Shown piece by piece: positions 60,716 through 64,000 of a stretch of 64,000 nucleotides of DNA. Under the pieces are notes generated by a model, which saw nothing but the letters and a program-made list of their open reading frames with translations, was not told the DNA's origin and searched no databases. Numbering within the stretch: position 1 is the first letter of the stretch; each line of letters begins with the position of its first letter. The stretch comes from Mycobacterium sp. SMC-4. Lineage in GTDB: Bacteria; Actinomycetota; Actinomycetes; Mycobacteriales; Mycobacteriaceae. Position numbers and translations under genes: made by a program. The stretch covers positions 1,984,001-2,048,000 of the forward strand of contig NZ_CP079869.1 of assembly GCF_025263265.1 (NCBI RefSeq), written 5' to 3'.

Positions 60716-61506
60716 TGGCGCAGAGCAGACTGCAGCAGGCCCTGAGCACCCGGCCGCATCTGTGGGGAGGATGGGTGATCGGGCCGTCTGCGATCGGACC
60801 TGAGGAGTTCGCCGCGGCCGGCTACGACTACGTCGGATTCGACGTCCAGCACGGCTATCTCGACGACGCCGAGGTCGCGCAGACATTGCGCCGACTCGAG
60901 CATGTGCCGATCGCCACCGTCGTCCGGCTGCCCAACGCCGACCCGGCGCCGATCGGTAGGGTTCTCGACGCCGGTGCCGACGGCGTCATCATCGCGATGG
61001 TGGACACCCCCGAGCAGGCCGCGGCCGCGGTCTCGGCGACCCGCTACCCACCGGCCGGCGAGCGCAGTTTCGGGCCGCTGCGCGCCGGGCTCGGGCTCGA
61101 TCCCGCCGAGCTGCAGTCCCGGGCTTCGGTATTCGCGATGGTCGAGACCGCAGCAGCAGCGGCGGCGATCGAAGACATCTGCGCGGTGCCGGGTCTGACC
61201 GGTGTGTACGTCGGCCCCGCAGATCTGGCGATCTCGCTGGGACAGCCGCCGGTCGGTGCGCTCACACATCCCATCGTTCGCGATGCCGTCACCGACATCG
61301 CGCAGCGGGTCACCGCAGCTGGACGGGTATGTGGTATCCATGCCGGCGCAGGAGTTGCGGGAAAGATGCTGGCGCAAAATGGCTTTCAGCTCATCACACT
61401 GGCATCGGAAGGGCACGCACTGCGCCGCGGGGCAACAGCACACCTCCAAGAGGCTCGCGGAGGTGCGCCGCACGACGACGCCAGTTCATCGCGGCGGTAC
61501 CCATGA
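60715..61506 (+). CDS. HpcH/HpaI-family aldolase
   Basis: A 263-aa class II aldolase: GYDYVGFDVQHG, TVVRLPNADPAPIGRVLDAGADGVIIAMV, VFAMVETAAAA (metal Glu) and GVYVGPADLAISLG (metal Asp). It cleaves a 4-hydroxy-2-oxo acid, typically releasing pyruvate or a similar unit late in ring catabolism. Overlaps both neighbours by 1-4 bp. Confidence 0.87.
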   Translation: MAQSRLQQALSTRPHLWGGWVIGPSAIGPEEFAAAGYDYVGFDVQHGYLDDAEVAQTLRRLEHVPIATVVRLPNADPAPIGRVLDAGADGVIIAMVDTPEQAAAAVSATRYPPAGERSFGPLRAGLGLDPAELQSRASVFAMVETAAAAAAIEDICAVPGLTGVYVGPADLAISLGQPPVGALTHPIVRDAVTDIAQRVTAAGRVCGIHAGAGVAGKMLAQNGFQLITLASEGHALRRGATAHLQEARGGAPHDDASSSRRYP

Positions 61507-62237
61507 CAACCGGCGGGCGTATCGCGCTGGTCACCGGGGCCGCACGTGGCCAGGGTGCGGCGATCACCGAACGGTTGCTCGCCGATGGTTTCCGGGTGCT
61601 GGCCTGCGACAGGCTGACCGACGAGCTCACCGCGACGGTGCAGCGGCACGACACCGCCCGGGTTGCGGGTTTCACCTTCGACGTCACCTCGGCCCACCAG
61701 TGGCAGGCCGCCGTCGCAGCTGTCGTCGACAGATTCGGCGGGCTGACGACACTGGTCAACAATGCCGGTGTACTGCACCGGGCGTCGCTGACCGACGAGA
61801 CCGAGGCCGGATTCGAGTACAGCTGGCGGGTGAACTGCCTGGGACCGTTTCTCGGGATCCAGGCCGCCCTGCCGCAGCTGCGTCGGGCCACCGGCGCGGC
61901 GATCGTCAACACATGCAGCACCGGGGCGGTTCGGCCGTTCCCGAACCACAGCGCCTACGGATCCTCGAAATGGGCGTTGCGCGGGCTCACCCAGGTGGCC
62001 GCGGTCGAGCTGGCCGCCGACCGAATTCGGGTCAACGCGGTGTTTCCCGGCCCGGTCGAGACCCCTATGCTCGACGCGGCCACCCAGACCAGACTCGCCG
62101 AACGCGCATTGCTCGGCCGTATCGGCAAAACGACAGAGATCGCCGACGCGGTAGCGTTCCTTGTCTCCGAGCATGCGTCGTTCATCACGGGTTCCGAGCT
62201 CATCGTCGACGGTGGGCAATCGCTGCAGATTGGATGA
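61503..62237 (+). CDS. Short-chain dehydrogenase/reductase
   Basis: A 244-aa classical SDR: TGAARGQG cofactor loop, NNAGV, catalytic Ser in NTCSTGA and YGSSK (Tyr-x3-Lys), and C-terminal SELIVDGGQSLQIG. It oxidises or reduces a pathway alcohol or ketone. ATG 61503 overlaps the aldolase stop; a longer frame from 61329 runs within the aldolase gene and is rejected. Confidence 0.9.
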   Translation: MTTGGRIALVTGAARGQGAAITERLLADGFRVLACDRLTDELTATVQRHDTARVAGFTFDVTSAHQWQAAVAAVVDRFGGLTTLVNNAGVLHRASLTDETEAGFEYSWRVNCLGPFLGIQAALPQLRRATGAAIVNTCSTGAVRPFPNHSAYGSSKWALRGLTQVAAVELAADRIRVNAVFPGPVETPMLDAATQTRLAERALLGRIGKTTEIADAVAFLVSEHASFITGSELIVDGGQSLQIG

Positions 62238-63754
62238 AAACGACTATGGCGAAGGGTCTTTCGGTCGGAATCATCGGTGCCGGCCCCGGGGGTCTGGCCT
62301 TGGGAATCTTCCTGCGCAAGGCGGGATTCGACGACTTCACGATCTTCGACCGCGAGGACGGGGTGGGCGGAACGTGGCGAATCAACACGTACCCGGGTCT
62401 GGCCTGCGACGTCAAGTCCCATCTGTATTCGTACTCCTTCGACCTCAATCCGCGGTGGTCTCGGCTGTGGTCGGGCCAGCGCGAAATCCTCGAGTACTTC
62501 GAGAGGTGCGCGCAGCGGTACCGGCTCGGTTCCCATCTGATGCTCAACACCGAGGTCGTGGCGGCCAGGTGGGACGAGGCGGATCGGACCTGGCAGCTGG
62601 ACACCAGCGACGGTCGGGTTTACACCTTCGACATCGTGGTGTCGGCGGTCGGCATGTTCACCCGGCCGGTGATGCCGACGCTGGCCGAAGAAGAGCCGTT
62701 CACCGGCACGGTCATGCACACCGCGCGGTGGGACCACTCGGTGGATCTGCGAGGTGCTCGGGTCGCGGTGCTGGGCACTGGTTCCACTGCCGCGCAGCTC
62801 GTTCCGGAGGTCGCCCGGGTCGCCGAGCGGGTCTACTCGGTGCAGCGCTCGCCGACCTGGGTGCTTCCCAAGCCCGACCGGCCCTATACCGAGCGGGAGA
62901 AGTGGGTTTTCGCGCACGTTCCGCTGGCGCGGAAGTTCTACCGGACGCGGTTGTGGCTGCGCAGCGAGTCCAACATCTCGGTGATCGAGAACGGCAGCGA
63001 CAAGACCCAGGAGTTCAGGAACATCGCCCTGAACGCGCTGCAGAACGCGATCCCTGACCAGGCGCTGCGTGAGCGGCTGACCCCGGACCACCCGCTGGGG
63101 TGCAAGCGTCTGGTTTTCGCGACGAACTACCTGCAGGCGTTGGCCGCACCACACGTCGAGGTGATCTCCAGCGCCGCAAGCGCGTTGAGGTCGCGCACGC
63201 TGATCACCGAGGACGGTACCGAACTCGACGTCGACGTGGTGTTGTGTGCGACCGGGTACGCCGCCGCCGACTATCTGGGCCAGATCGAGGTCATCGGCGC
63301 AGACGCCACCCCGCTGGCCAGCACCTGGCGCGACGGTGCGTTTGCGTACCTCGGCATGACGGTGCCGGGCTATCCGAACTTCTTCATGCTCTACGGTCCG
63401 AATACCAATGTCGGCTCCAACAGTGTGATCTTCATGCTGGAAGCGCAGGCGCACTACATCGTGCGGGTCCTGAAATACCTGCGGCGCAGAAACCGCAACT
63501 ACATCGAGGTGCGCTCGGAGGTGACCGCCCGATTCCTGGACAAGGTCGACCAGTGGATGCAGGGCACCGTGTGGCTGACCCGGTGTAGCAGCTACTTTCG
63601 CGCCGCCAACGGCCGCGTGGTCACCCAGTGGCCGCGCAGCGCCCGCGACTTCTGGACGATGACGCGGAGGTTTCGGGCCGGCGATTACACCTTCGGGCCG
63701 CCGGCCGGCCGCCCGGTCATCGAGGTGCGGTCCGAGACCGCCCAGCGGCGATGA
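62234..63754 (+). CDS. Flavin monooxygenase, Baeyer-Villiger type
   Basis: A 506-aa FAD/NADPH enzyme. FAD site GIIGAGPGG, NADPH site VLGTGSTAAQ and between them FTGTVMHTARWDHS, which fits the BVMO fingerprint F-x-G-x3-H-x3-W. It should insert oxygen beside a ketone, giving an ester or lactone for the SMP-30 or alpha/beta hydrolase to open. Overlaps the SDR and hydrolase genes by 4 bp each. Confidence 0.9.
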   Translation: MKTTMAKGLSVGIIGAGPGGLALGIFLRKAGFDDFTIFDREDGVGGTWRINTYPGLACDVKSHLYSYSFDLNPRWSRLWSGQREILEYFERCAQRYRLGSHLMLNTEVVAARWDEADRTWQLDTSDGRVYTFDIVVSAVGMFTRPVMPTLAEEEPFTGTVMHTARWDHSVDLRGARVAVLGTGSTAAQLVPEVARVAERVYSVQRSPTWVLPKPDRPYTEREKWVFAHVPLARKFYRTRLWLRSESNISVIENGSDKTQEFRNIALNALQNAIPDQALRERLTPDHPLGCKRLVFATNYLQALAAPHVEVISSAASALRSRTLITEDGTELDVDVVLCATGYAAADYLGQIEVIGADATPLASTWRDGAFAYLGMTVPGYPNFFMLYGPNTNVGSNSVIFMLEAQAHYIVRVLKYLRRRNRNYIEVRSEVTARFLDKVDQWMQGTVWLTRCSSYFRAANGRVVTQWPRSARDFWTMTRRFRAGDYTFGPPAGRPVIEVRSETAQRR

Positions 63755-64000
63755 CCGAGGTGATCTCCCGGCTCGATCCCGCGCTGCGTCACCTGGTCGC
63801 AGCCCGGACCGATCTGTCGCCGCCCGTGCTCGGCACGGTGCGCGACAGCGTGAACCAGCGCCGCGCCGAAGCTGCACTGCACACCGACACCATCGGCATC
63901 GAGATCGAACAGCGCGACGTCGTCGCACCCGACGGTCACCGCATCACGGTTCGGATCTATCGGGGCGGTCCGCCGCCGTCGCCGGCGGTGATCTATTGTC
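63751..64000 (+). CDS. Alpha/beta hydrolase (partial, runs off the window)
   Basis: The first 83 residues are visible, ending RIYRGGPPPSPAVIYC, which is the lead-in to the HGG oxyanion motif of hormone-sensitive-lipase-type esterases. It probably hydrolyses the ester or lactone from the Baeyer-Villiger step. ATG 63751 overlaps the monooxygenase stop. Confidence 0.75.
   Translation, partial: MTEVISRLDPALRHLVAARTDLSPPVLGTVRDSVNQRRAEAALHTDTIGIEIEQRDVVAPDGHRITVRIYRGGPPPSPAVIYC

Noticed and set aside
61202..63754. 850-codon frame joining aldolase, SDR and monooxygenase regions
   Set aside because: Only the part from ATG 62234 is a recognisable protein. Upstream it is an off-frame reading of the aldolase and SDR genes.

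Overview
The window is chromosomal DNA from a high-GC mycobacterium, most likely a rapid grower of the Mycolicibacterium type. The evidence is gene content and order. The block yraN, comM, dprA, siderophore-interaction gene, xerC, M23 peptidase, rpsB, tsf, amidase, pyrH, frr, cdsA, rlmN follows the conserved mycobacterial order (the Rv2898c to Rv2880c neighbourhood of M. tuberculosis). There is also an mce operon, a mycobacterial carboxylic acid reductase and a DosR-type hypoxia box. Species cannot be fixed from the sequence alone.

Layout. (1) 0.1-6 kb: a compact operon (phosphotransferase/ATPase, Zn alcohol dehydrogenase, PEP synthase, tandem universal stress protein) behind a near-consensus DosR palindrome. 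(2) 6-12.3 kb: a HAD phosphatase, a class III CoA-transferase with a TesB-like thioesterase, an unusual single-chain adenylation-carrier-membrane acyltransferase protein, and a DUF1206 membrane protein. (3) 12.3-25.9 kb: an FCD-type GntR regulator divergent from an operon of carboxylic acid reductase, a 330-aa protein of uncertain fold, mceABCDEF and a secreted protein. The YrbE permease genes that normally head an mce operon are absent. (4) 25.9-50 kb: the conserved housekeeping block, in which comM is split by an 8.4-kb island. (5) 50-64 kb: a catabolic regulon with two paralogous TetR regulators, four copies of a TTTACAAA operator-like site, aldehyde dehydrogenase, CoA-transferase, P450 with its ferredoxin, dehydrogenases, an HpcH aldolase, an SDR, a Baeyer-Villiger monooxygenase and an alpha/beta hydrolase that runs off the end.

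The most notable object is the island at about 26767-35163. A large serine integrase lies at its left end. Joining the outer sequences at a shared GCCGA core restores a full-length 501-codon comM in frame. The island carries an excisionase-like HTH gene, a RepA-like ATPase, a probable scaffold, an HK97-type capsid, a possible small terminase, a WhiB-like protein and a frameshifted zinc-finger gene. It has no recognisable large terminase, portal, protease, tail or lysis genes. It looks like a phage satellite of the phiRv1/phiRv2 kind that targets comM, and its excision would switch a transformation gene back on. Its leftward genes form a chain of stop/start overlaps, including a 46-codon gene that a 60-codon cutoff would miss.

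How the parts may work together. Region 1 is probably a hypoxia/dormancy operon. Region 3 probably couples uptake or trafficking of a lipid-like carboxylic acid (Mce) with its reduction to an aldehyde (CAR). Region 5 is probably a single regulon that hydroxylates, oxidises and cleaves a cyclic or terpenoid-like substrate. These pathway readings are inferences from gene families and context.
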